Source of the DNA: Bacteroidales bacterium
GTDB lineage: Bacteria; Bacteroidota; Bacteroidia; Bacteroidales; WCHB1-69
Reading direction: 5' to 3'
Assembly (NCBI GenBank): GCA_028684405.1
Contig: JAQUGA010000003.1
Span: 1 to 51,780, forward strand
DNA: 51,780 nucleotides
The notes under the pieces were generated by a model that worked only from the letters and a program-made list of their open reading frames with translations, ran no database searches and was not told the origin of the DNA. The position numbers and the translations under genes are program-made. Below are positions 17,440 to 25,821 of the stretch, piece after piece (the first letter of the stretch is position 1; every line of letters begins with the position of its first letter).

Positions 17440-17683
17440 ACTATTGGTTTTTAGGATAACCATTTGTTTCCCAATAATAGAGATGGTTGGTTTTGTTTAG
17501 TGAAGCCCTTCATGATGTTTTTTTCTGTCAAAATAACATTCAAGACCTTGGTTGTTGTGACATTGTGTCAGTTCTTTTATTTTTCCTAAAAGATAAGTCA
17601 TTGATAGTTAATATGTTAGTTTTTGTCCTTGTTTTTAGGATGGGTTTTTGATAAGGTAATAATCAAAAAAAAAACACAATATT

Positions 17684-20281
17684 ATGAATTTTGATAAATT
17701 TACCACAAAGTCTCAAGAAATCATTCAAGAGGCTCAAATTTTAGCTTTGACTCATCAGCACCAGCAAATTGAGCCCACGCATATCATGTTGGCTATGCTG
17801 GCAAAAGATGAGAATGTAATACCTTTTTTATTAAAAAAATCGAATATTAATCCAGCTGTTTTTCGACAGCTACTAGAAAAACAATTGACTTCGTTTCCAA
17901 AAGTAAGTGGAGGAAGTTCGCAATATTTATCTAGTAATTCCAATAAGGTTTTACAGAAAGCTTTGTCGTTGATGACCGAAATGGGGGATGAATTTGTGTC
18001 GGTGGAACATCTGTTATTGGGAATTTTTGATTCAGGAGATGTCGTTGCAAAAATGTTGAAGGATCAAGGAATGAATTTAGCAGGTTTGAAAGCGGCCATT
18101 ACCGAAATGCGAAAGGGAAGTAGGGTAGACTCACAATCGGCAGACGAAAATTATAATTCTTTAAATAAATACGCTCGAAATTTGAACGACATGGCAGCAC
18201 TTGGAAAACTAGATCCAGTGATTGGTCGGGATGATGAAATTCGAAGATTGTTGCAAATTTTAACGCGTCGTACCAAAAATAATCCCATTCTGATTGGCGA
18301 ACCGGGCGTTGGAAAAACAGCCATTGCCGAAGGTTTAGCCCATCGGATTATCAGTGGCGATGTGCCCGAAAACTTGAAATCAAAACAGTTGTATTCTTTG
18401 GATATGGGATCTTTGATTGCAGGTGCAAAATACAAAGGCGAATTTGAAGAACGTTTGAAAAGCGTTATCAAAGAGGTGATGAGTTCCGATGGAGAAGTTA
18501 TTTTGTTTATTGATGAAATTCACACCTTGGTGGGCGCAGGCGCTTCTGAAGGAGCGATGGATGCCGCAAACATACTAAAGCCAGCTTTGGCTCGTGGCGA
18601 TTTGAGAGCGATAGGAGCCACTACACTAAAGGAATATCAAAAATACTTTGAAAATGATAAAGCACTGGAGCGTCGTTTTCAAGTGGTTATGGTTGATGAA
18701 CCCGACCGCCTAAGTGCGATTTCAATTCTTCGTGGATTGAAAGAAAAATATGAAAATCATCATCAAGTGCGTATTAAAGATGAAGCCATTATTGCGGCGG
18801 TAGATTTGTCGCAACGCTATATTTCCGATCGTTTTTTACCCGATAAAGCCATCGACTTGATTGATGAATCTGCGGCAAAATTGCGTCTGGAAATCAATTC
18901 ATTGCCCGAGGAACTGGATGAGATTGAACGTCGAATCCGACAACTTGAAATTGAACGAGAAGCCATTAAACGCGAAAATGATGAACCCAAACTAGAAGCC
19001 TTAAACATTGAAATTTCTCAATTGTCAGAAAAAAGAAATGAGCTTCGTGCAAAATGGCAGTCAGAAAGAGATATTATTAATGAGATACAAAATAGAAAAC
19101 GAGAAATTGAGCAGTTTAAGCTCGAAGCAGAACAAGCCGAACGCAACGGGAATTATGGACTTGTAGCAGAATTACGCTATGGGAAAATACGGACTGCCGA
19201 AACCGATATCGAAACCATGAAGCAGAAACTTACCGAAGTTCAGAAAGATAGTGCGATGGTAAACGAAGAGGTGGGAACCGATGAAATTGCGGAAATTGTG
19301 GCTCGTTGGACAGGAATCCCGGTGGCTAGAATGTTGCAAAGTGAAATAGAAAAACTTTTGCATCTCGAAGAAGAGTTGCACAAAAGAGTGGTGGGACAGG
19401 ATGAAGCCATTGAAGCCATCGCCAACTCAATTCGTCGCAGTCGTGCAGGATTGCAGGACAACAAACGCCCCATTGGTTCGTTTATCTTTTTGGGAACCAC
19501 AGGTGTGGGAAAAACGGAACTGGCAAAAGCTTTGGCCGAATATCTTTTCAATTCCGAAAATGCCTTGGTCAGAATCGATATGAGCGAATATCAGGAACGT
19601 CATTCCGTTTCACGCCTAATTGGTGCGCCTCCGGGCTATGTTGGATACGACGAAGGCGGACAATTGACCGAAAAAGTGCGAAGAAAACCCTATTCGGTTA
19701 TATTGCTCGATGAAATAGAAAAAGCACATCCCGACGTCTTTAATATTTTATTGCAAGTGCTTGATGATGGACGTTTGACAGACAATAAAGGAAGAATTGC
19801 CGATTTTAAAAACACAATTATTATTATGACTTCCAATATGGGAGCTTCCGAAATTCAGGAAAATTTTAAAGATTTGGACGATTATAATAATGAGCAAGTA
19901 TTATACAGAACCAAAGAAGAGGTGATGGAAATTGTTCGTCGCACTTTACGACCCGAATTTTTGAATCGTATTGATGAAATAATTATGTTCAAACCATTGA
20001 GTAGAGACGAAATCAGGGAGATTGTAAAAATACAGTTTGATCACTTGAATACCATGTTAAAAGAAAATGATATTGAACTGGAAATGACCGATTATGCAAT
20101 GGATAAATTGTCCGAGTTAGGATACCAGCCGCAGTATGGGGCACGTCCACTAAAGCGAGTTTTTCAAAAAGAAGTACTCAACAAACTTTCAAAAATGATA
20201 CTTGCTGGGAAAATCGACAAAAACAAAATAACGATATTGGACGTGATTGATGATTTGTTTGTTTTTTACAGCAGAAATTAA
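17684..20281 (+). CDS. clpB: ATP-dependent disaggregase ClpB
   Basis: This 865-residue Hsp100 chaperone rescues aggregated proteins with DnaK in the cytoplasm. The domain order is complete: N-terminal Clp_N repeats (1-145), a first AAA+ module with GEPGVGKT at 205-212 and Walker B VILFIDEIH, a long coiled-coil middle domain of alternating Lys/Glu (about 410-525), which distinguishes ClpB from ClpA/ClpC, and a second AAA+ module with GTTGVGKT near 604-611 and VILLDEIEKAHPDV. The C-terminal small domain has YGARPLKRVFQKEV. There is no IGF-type ClpP loop, as expected for ClpB. Length is normal and the gene appears monocistronic. No CIRCE-type inverted repeat was seen in the 244 bases upstream. 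Confidence 0.97.
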   Translation: MNFDKFTTKSQEIIQEAQILALTHQHQQIEPTHIMLAMLAKDENVIPFLLKKSNINPAVFRQLLEKQLTSFPKVSGGSSQYLSSNSNKVLQKALSLMTEMGDEFVSVEHLLLGIFDSGDVVAKMLKDQGMNLAGLKAAITEMRKGSRVDSQSADENYNSLNKYARNLNDMAALGKLDPVIGRDDEIRRLLQILTRRTKNNPILIGEPGVGKTAIAEGLAHRIISGDVPENLKSKQLYSLDMGSLIAGAKYKGEFEERLKSVIKEVMSSDGEVILFIDEIHTLVGAGASEGAMDAANILKPALARGDLRAIGATTLKEYQKYFENDKALERRFQVVMVDEPDRLSAISILRGLKEKYENHHQVRIKDEAIIAAVDLSQRYISDRFLPDKAIDLIDESAAKLRLEINSLPEELDEIERRIRQLEIEREAIKRENDEPKLEALNIEISQLSEKRNELRAKWQSERDIINEIQNRKREIEQFKLEAEQAERNGNYGLVAELRYGKIRTAETDIETMKQKLTEVQKDSAMVNEEVGTDEIAEIVARWTGIPVARMLQSEIEKLLHLEEELHKRVVGQDEAIEAIANSIRRSRAGLQDNKRPIGSFIFLGTTGVGKTELAKALAEYLFNSENALVRIDMSEYQERHSVSRLIGAPPGYVGYDEGGQLTEKVRRKPYSVILLDEIEKAHPDVFNILLQVLDDGRLTDNKGRIADFKNTIIIMTSNMGASEIQENFKDLDDYNNEQVLYRTKEEVMEIVRRTLRPEFLNRIDEIIMFKPLSRDEIREIVKIQFDHLNTMLKENDIELEMTDYAMDKLSELGYQPQYGARPLKRVFQKEVLNKLSKMILAGKIDKNKITILDVIDDLFVFYSRN

Positions 20282-20344
20282 TCTTTTTTTGGGTAAATAA
20301 ACAAATAAAACAGTATTGTGTCCTAATATTTCGATGGTTTTATG

Positions 20345-20352
20345 TAAATTTG
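20345..20352 (+). promoter_or_regulatory. -7 promoter box (TAAATTTG) for the antiporter gene
   Basis: This is an exact TAnnTTTG match 25 bases upstream of the ATG at 20377. The nearest TTG (20316-20318) is 26 bases away, so the -33 element is uncertain. Confidence 0.45.
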
Positions 20353-20376
20353 CTCGCTACGAACGCATAGAAAAGA

Positions 20377-21855
20377 ATGAATTTATCTATTGAAAACATT
20401 TTATTGGTTGGATCACTGCTTTTAATAATTAGCATTGTCGCCGGTAAAGCTTCGTTTCGTTTTGGCGTTCCCATCTTGGTTTTATTTCTGGGTATTGGGA
20501 TGTTGGCGGGTTCCGAAGGAATTGGCGGAATTCGTTTTAGTGATTTTCGGATTGCCCAATTTATTGGAATTGTCTCTTTAAGTGTTATATTATTCTCGGG
20601 AGGATTGGATACGGATTGGAAATCCGTGAAGCCAATTATGTGGATTGGCTTTTCCTTATCCACCTTCGGGGTATTGTTAACAGCTGTTTCTCTGGGCTTG
20701 TTTGTCTACTGGGTTACTGATTTTACAATATACGAAGCTTTGCTTTTGGGATCTATTGTCTCGTCTACGGATGCCGCCGCCGTCTTTTCAATTCTAAGAT
20801 CAAAAAAACTAGCTCTGAAAAGTAATTTACGACCTACTTTAGAGTTTGAAAGTGGAAGCAACGACCCCATGGCGTATGTATTGACAATTTCATTTTTAAG
20901 TTTAATTGTTCAACCTGATTTGAGTTTTTGGACTGTTATACCGCTTTTTGCACAACAAATGTTTTTGGGTGGAGTGCTGGGTTTCTTCTTTGGTTGGCTC
21001 AGTAAAACCGTGGTAAATAAAATTTCGCTCGATTACGAAGGATTATATCCGATTTTGGTCATGGCACTGATGTTTGTAATATTTGCTGGAACCGATTACG
21101 TGGGTGGAAACGGGTTTTTAGCTGTATACATTTCTGGTGTTTATGTTGGGAATCATGAGTTGTTACATAAAAAAGCCATTCTTAAATTTTTTGACGGTTC
21201 AGCTTGGCTGATGCAAATTGTATTATTTTTAACTCTTGGATTATTGGTGAATCCTTCACAAATTGTAGCAGTGAGCGGAGTTGGGATGCTAATTGCAGTG
21301 TTTTTAATGCTTATTGCTAGGCCGGTCAGTGTTTTCATTAGTTTAATCCCATTTAAAATGAAATTAAGGAGAAGGCTCTATATTTCATGGGTTGGGCTCA
21401 GAGGTGCGGTTCCCATTGTTTTTGCAACCTATCCTTTGTTGGCAGGCATCGAAAAAGCAGACATGATTTTTAATATTGTATTTTTCATTTCACTTACCTC
21501 TGTATTAATCCAAGGTTCCACCATCTCTTTGTTTGCTAAATGGTTCCGTGTAGCTTTGCCATACAAAGTTAAAAAACGTTCGGCAGTAGATTTGTTTATG
21601 TCGGAATATGCAGAAAATCAAATGATTGAGATTGAAGTGCCAAGCAGCTCTTTTCCAGTGGGTAGAAAAATAGTTGATTTGAATTTTCCTAAAAATTCAA
21701 GCATTGCTTTAATTAACCGTAAAAATGCCTTTTTCTCGCCACAAGGCTCAACAATAATTCAAGAAGATGATAGATTAATTGTTTTATTTGAAAATCAAAG
21801 TTGTTTGGCTAAGGTTTATGAAAGTTTGAAAATAACTGAAAAAGAGTTGACTTAA
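20377..21855 (+). CDS. Potassium/proton antiporter, CPA1 NhaP2/CvrA type with TrkA-C domain
   Basis: This is a 492-residue inner-membrane protein. About 12-13 transmembrane helices fill residues 1-400. The cation/proton antiporter signatures are present: LFSGGLDTDW, SIVSSTDAAAVFSIL and FESGSNDPMAYVL, the last with the SNDP acidic motif expected at the ion site. RGAVPIVFATYPLL lies in a later helix. A soluble C-terminal TrkA-C (RCK-C) domain (about 410-490) is seen in FPVGRKIVDLNFPKNSSIALI and DDRLIVLF. This architecture is that of potassium/proton antiporters exporting K+ in exchange for H+, possibly gated by a small ligand. The gene is monocistronic and convergent with the C25 peptidase gene. 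A K+ uptake operon lies 18 kb downstream. Confidence 0.92.
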   Translation: MNLSIENILLVGSLLLIISIVAGKASFRFGVPILVLFLGIGMLAGSEGIGGIRFSDFRIAQFIGIVSLSVILFSGGLDTDWKSVKPIMWIGFSLSTFGVLLTAVSLGLFVYWVTDFTIYEALLLGSIVSSTDAAAVFSILRSKKLALKSNLRPTLEFESGSNDPMAYVLTISFLSLIVQPDLSFWTVIPLFAQQMFLGGVLGFFFGWLSKTVVNKISLDYEGLYPILVMALMFVIFAGTDYVGGNGFLAVYISGVYVGNHELLHKKAILKFFDGSAWLMQIVLFLTLGLLVNPSQIVAVSGVGMLIAVFLMLIARPVSVFISLIPFKMKLRRRLYISWVGLRGAVPIVFATYPLLAGIEKADMIFNIVFFISLTSVLIQGSTISLFAKWFRVALPYKVKKRSAVDLFMSEYAENQMIEIEVPSSSFPVGRKIVDLNFPKNSSIALINRKNAFFSPQGSTIIQEDDRLIVLFENQSCLAKVYESLKITEKELT

Positions 21856-21976
21856 TAGAGTTGATCTTATATATTTCTTTAAAACTTTCGATGAAAAACT
21901 AAAAACAAATTCCATATTTTGCGAATCAGATCCCAAAATAAGTATGAAATTTGCGATTTGATGTTTGTTCTTTAAT

Positions 21977-24900
21977 TTATTCTTTTGAAATTTTAGTCAC
22001 TTTAAAATGTGAAATAGAATTGTTTTCAATGATAGAGATAATGTACAATCCGTTTGAATAATTTTCCATTGAAATGTATTCTTTTTTAGAGCAAGTTTTT
22101 TCTGTTTTAATCATTTTTCCTTCTGTCGAAAATAGAAAATATTGATAATTTTTCTGTTCTGGATTTTGAATGAAAAAACCATTGAAGAATGGATTGGGTG
22201 AAGGTTTTATCTTTTCAAAATCAATGTTTTGTATTTGAGAAGTCAAAATGTTTATTTCCTTTTGAATGCTTATTGTATCGCAATTGTTTTGCAGCAAAAC
22301 GCTCACTATATAAATTCCTGTATCAGCATATTGATGACTTGGATTTTCTTCGGAAGAACTATTTCCATCCCCAAAATCCCACAAATATTGAATCGCTCCA
22401 TTGCCATTAAAGCTAAAGGTGCAGTTTTGATGGGTGCAATTTGCTTCGATTTCACCTTGCATTATTTCGAATGGAACCAGATGCAAAGTATCGCTATTTA
22501 GTGTGCAATGAAGATACTGCTGCTGGGCATAAAATGTTCCGGGAGCAGTTGTTACATGATTTTGCGAAAAACTAGAGTCTTGCCAAAGTGCTTCTTCTCC
22601 AGATAAAGTTTGAATGTTTATTTCTTCAATGTCAGGACATAGCATCAATGTTCCCGAAGGGGTAATGTTTGGATTTAGATCAAGAATTTCAACGCTCAAA
22701 GCTTTATTCATGCTGTAACAATATCTTCCGATTTTCCAGTTGTAAAAATAGTAGTAAACCGATAGTGGATTGTCGGCAGAACTGCTATCAATGCTGATAA
22801 TATCATCAATTTGGTATGGATAATTTACAGAATCTGTATTGGCAAAGAATTTTGCAAAAGTGGGTCCACAAAGTCGATATCGTTTGTTCTTGGGAACATT
22901 GAAATCAAGCTGGATTTGATTCATTCCAACGGTGAAATTATGAATTTTTGAACTTAATAGATTTCCAATCGAATCGTGCAATTCAATTGTTTTGTTACCA
23001 CTTGCATTGCTATATACATTGACCGATTCTAAAACGACATCTTCAAAGCTTTGAAAAACCAAATAGTGTTTTTTGTTGGTATGGATAAAACCGCCATTAC
23101 CGCTCTTATCGGGTTTCCCGAGAGAATTGCCCGAAAATAAGTTTTTAGTTTTGGGATAGAATTCTGTATTTTGGCTTATGTTATTAACAATCAGCGTGTT
23201 GCCGCTATCAAGGATGTTTTGAAATTCATCCAACCAATAAATGGTTTGTGAAGCTTGAGCAGAAAGAGTGAGCATTCCTGCTTGGCAAAGAAGCGTGTCA
23301 GAATAAATGGGAGAACTTGGTGTGTGCGAAACGATGAGGTTTTCTTTGGTAATAGAATCGCTTCCCAATTGATTTTGAACTTTAAGTTTAATACTAAAAA
23401 TGCCACTTTCTGTATAAGTATGAGTTGGATTTTGTTCGGTGGAAAAAGTTCCGTCTCCAAAATCCCAAAAATGGCTTTCTGGAAGGTGCTGACTTTCGTC
23501 TGTAAAGTGAATGGCATTGTTGCAAGCAAAACTGTTTGAAATACTAAAGTCAGCAACCGGAACTTCAATTCCCGATTGGCAGTGCCAAATAAGTTGATGG
23601 CGAAGAGGTCGTTTGTTTTTTCCGGTGATGGTTAGAATAGCACTTTCGCCATAATTTGGGTTGAAATTTAGGCTGAGAGTATCATTTATGATGATTCCAC
23701 CGCTGATCCATTCTTGGTTTTTGGTGATGGAAGCGTAACAGTCGATGCAGTTTTGTGTTTGGATAAAATAGCTTCCACTATTGCAAAAAACGGTATCGCT
23801 GATTTGAACTTCAATTTCTTGTGGTTCAGAATTATAGAAAGTGACGGCTGGATCTCCGAAAAAGTGCATTACTTGGTTGGAATGTTGATTGAATCCCCAG
23901 TGCAGTGTTTTATATATAAGCGCGTGAATAAGCACATCTCCGGCTTTGTTTTGAGCCAAAGCGTTGTCTAGGTCAGGATTAGCAGTTCCGCCACTTCCGG
24001 TAAAAATAGCTGGCAATCCAGGACTGTTCCAAAACCCATCTATAATTCCCATCGAGAATGCGTCGTTGTAGCCACTGTAGCTAAATGAAGCTGGTGCAAA
24101 AATGCCAAATGCTCCTCCGGTAGAACTTCGCAACATTTTTTCGGCAAAGCATTCGGTTTGGTAAAATTCACCGCTGTGGCAATTGATACTCAGTACCAAA
24201 GGCAGATAATTGAGATTGAAAATATATTGAATTTGATCGCTCACCATTTGTGGATGAGCCCATCCGATGGCATTGGAATATCCGTGATCACGATGAAAAA
24301 AATACATTCTTCCATAATTCATCGCACTTAGCATATCCGAAGTATTTCCGCTCCATTCGAAAATGGGACGCAATAAATCTGGCGGAAGTGCTTCTCCGGC
24401 AGCGTAAATGCCATTGTTCCAGTTTTGAGGATTGACTTCCGCTGGCGTTTCATAAATGCGGTCGATACTGAGTCCAAAATGGCTGCTCAGATAGTTTCGG
24501 ATATCTTCTGAAGTCTGCACAAAGCGTCGGTCGTCGAAGCCGTCTAAATCATCGTCCTGAAAGTAGGTGCAATGGGCTGCTTTTTGGTAAAATTCGGAGT
24601 TTTGAGTAGGATTTCTTTCGTAGCGAATAAGTTTGCGAATTACATTGTTGGCTTCTGTTGAACTCGAAACGCTGATTCTGCCATAAGCGATATCAGGAAA
24701 AAAGTCGGTAGGTCCACCCATGCATACATGCAGCAAATCGCTGGCAAAAGTTGCAGGAAGTGGGTCGGGAGCAATAATTTCAAATCCTGGGACTAAATTA
24801 TGGTCGCCCAAAAAGCAAACATAATCAAGGCTGGCAACTGATTGATAGCGTTGCGAAATGCTGTCTTTTATCTGCCAAGCCGTCCAGTTGGGTTGAGATA

Positions 24901-25705
24901 AAATTTGCACCGAATAACCGCATTCTCTTTTCCATAATGCAAGGCTATCGGCAGCTTGAATGTAGTTGGGATGAGTAACAATGAGATATGGGACAAGATT
25001 TGAGCTTTTTGAACTTGAAAAACTTTCAAGTTGTTGTGGGTTGACAATCCATTTTTTTATTTTTGAAATAGTTTTGCTTTGATTATCAATATTTTGCTTA
25101 TTTTTTTGCTGATCTTTTTGGAAATTTATGGTATAGCTAATCTCAGAATGGATTTTTGCTATTTTGCCGAAGGCATTGTATTGAATGGGATTGATTTGCA
25201 AAAGCAAAATTTGGTAACCTCGAAATTCTATAATGTGTTGTTTTTGAGCAATTTCAGCAGGAAACCATTCATCCGTTTTGGGATAATCTTGAAGTTCCTT
25301 GTAAGTTTTCTGGTGGATGCCTTCTGTATCAATATGTTGAGGTATAGATTTGGAGAGCAAAAGTCCTTTTTTTAGGCTGGATTTGCGACTGACAGAGCGA
25401 ATTGAAAAGTGATGATTGGGTGGCACATAAATAGCATGATATAAAACTGGTAGCGAAGGAGTGCCTTCGAGATGGTTTTGATGGACGTTTTTTAGCCGGA
25501 TAGTGGTGCTTTTATTTTCTGTTTTGAAAATAAAATCAGAAGAATCAAAGCTTATTTTGTGAGAGAATGAATTGTCTTTTTCTTGACAAAAAAGGCTTTG
25601 AAAAGGATGTAAAAGAAAAAGAAAAAACAGGACCATCACAAAAAGGGAATTGTTTCTTTTTGAAAGGTTTATGAATAGATTGTGAAGGTTCATCTGTTTG
25701 TACAT
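21977..25705 (-). CDS. C25 (gingipain-family) cysteine peptidase with PKD domains and T9SS type A tail
   Basis: This is a 1242-residue exported protein (1238 if it starts at Met5). After the signal peptide comes a propeptide-like region (about 45-230), then the C25 catalytic domain (about 235-630) with the likely catalytic His474 in HRDHGY and Cys509 in SINCHSGEF, and the family segments VPYLIVTHPNY, DYVCFLGDHN and DIAYGRISV. Two PKD domains follow: about 714-790 (FWDFGDGTFSTEQNPTH) and about 1115-1165 (YLWDFGDGNSSSEENPSHQY). A type A sorting domain ends it (PSPNPFFNGFFIQNP, YSNGLYIISIIENN, FKVTKISKE). Gingipains degrade host or environmental proteins and PorU processes T9SS cargo; the PKD/sorting-tail layout points to a secreted protease rather than PorU. 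A -7 box TATTTTTG lies at 25711-25718, so close that the second ATG (25693) is the better start. Confidence 0.9.
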   Translation of the reverse strand: MYKQMNLHNLFINLSKRNNSLFVMVLFFLFLLHPFQSLFCQEKDNSFSHKISFDSSDFIFKTENKSTTIRLKNVHQNHLEGTPSLPVLYHAIYVPPNHHFSIRSVSRKSSLKKGLLLSKSIPQHIDTEGIHQKTYKELQDYPKTDEWFPAEIAQKQHIIEFRGYQILLLQINPIQYNAFGKIAKIHSEISYTINFQKDQQKNKQNIDNQSKTISKIKKWIVNPQQLESFSSSKSSNLVPYLIVTHPNYIQAADSLALWKRECGYSVQILSQPNWTAWQIKDSISQRYQSVASLDYVCFLGDHNLVPGFEIIAPDPLPATFASDLLHVCMGGPTDFFPDIAYGRISVSSSTEANNVIRKLIRYERNPTQNSEFYQKAAHCTYFQDDDLDGFDDRRFVQTSEDIRNYLSSHFGLSIDRIYETPAEVNPQNWNNGIYAAGEALPPDLLRPIFEWSGNTSDMLSAMNYGRMYFFHRDHGYSNAIGWAHPQMVSDQIQYIFNLNYLPLVLSINCHSGEFYQTECFAEKMLRSSTGGAFGIFAPASFSYSGYNDAFSMGIIDGFWNSPGLPAIFTGSGGTANPDLDNALAQNKAGDVLIHALIYKTLHWGFNQHSNQVMHFFGDPAVTFYNSEPQEIEVQISDTVFCNSGSYFIQTQNCIDCYASITKNQEWISGGIIINDTLSLNFNPNYGESAILTITGKNKRPLRHQLIWHCQSGIEVPVADFSISNSFACNNAIHFTDESQHLPESHFWDFGDGTFSTEQNPTHTYTESGIFSIKLKVQNQLGSDSITKENLIVSHTPSSPIYSDTLLCQAGMLTLSAQASQTIYWLDEFQNILDSGNTLIVNNISQNTEFYPKTKNLFSGNSLGKPDKSGNGGFIHTNKKHYLVFQSFEDVVLESVNVYSNASGNKTIELHDSIGNLLSSKIHNFTVGMNQIQLDFNVPKNKRYRLCGPTFAKFFANTDSVNYPYQIDDIISIDSSSADNPLSVYYYFYNWKIGRYCYSMNKALSVEILDLNPNITPSGTLMLCPDIEEINIQTLSGEEALWQDSSFSQNHVTTAPGTFYAQQQYLHCTLNSDTLHLVPFEIMQGEIEANCTHQNCTFSFNGNGAIQYLWDFGDGNSSSEENPSHQYADTGIYIVSVLLQNNCDTISIQKEINILTSQIQNIDFEKIKPSPNPFFNGFFIQNPEQKNYQYFLFSTEGKMIKTEKTCSKKEYISMENYSNGLYIISIIENNSISHFKVTKISKE

Positions 25706-25710
25706 TTGAA

Positions 25711-25718
25711 CAAAAATA
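25711..25718 (-). promoter_or_regulatory. -7 promoter box (TATTTTTG) for the C25 peptidase gene
   Basis: Read on the minus strand this is TATTTTTG, an exact TAnnTTTG. It ends only 5 bases before the first ATG (25705), so transcription would begin near or within that codon. This favours initiation at the second in-frame ATG (25693). Confidence 0.5.
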
Positions 25719-25766
25719 CTTATTTTTTTGTGAAATTATTATTTTTAGCTTTAAAATGTTGTATGT

Positions 25767-25799
25767 TTGAGTGATGTGTTAAATAAATCTGTAAATTTG
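25767..25799 (+). promoter_or_regulatory. Promoter of the multi-PAS histidine kinase (TTG-N22-TAAATTTG)
   Basis: TTG at 25767-25769 and TAAATTTG at 25792-25799 are 22 bases apart, within the Bacteroidota range. The ATG follows at 25822. The promoter is back-to-back with that of the C25 peptidase within 116 bases. Confidence 0.6.
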
Positions 25800-25821
25800 A
25801 TTTTTAGAGATACTCCGTGAA

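Noticed and set aside
17459..17489. Short inverted repeat AACCAT/ATGGTT after the AbiEii-type gene
   Set aside because: Six pairs and a long loop with only a broken T-run are too weak to call a terminator.
17440..17683. Heat-shock operator (CIRCE) before clpB
   Set aside because: No long inverted repeat of that type was found in the spacer.
18151..19551. Minus-strand frames opposite clpB
   Set aside because: They are shadows of a strongly conserved coding sequence.
25691..25705. First ATG of the C25 peptidase as firm start
   Set aside because: It is only 5 bases from the -7 box. Met5 (25693) is better placed, though not proven.
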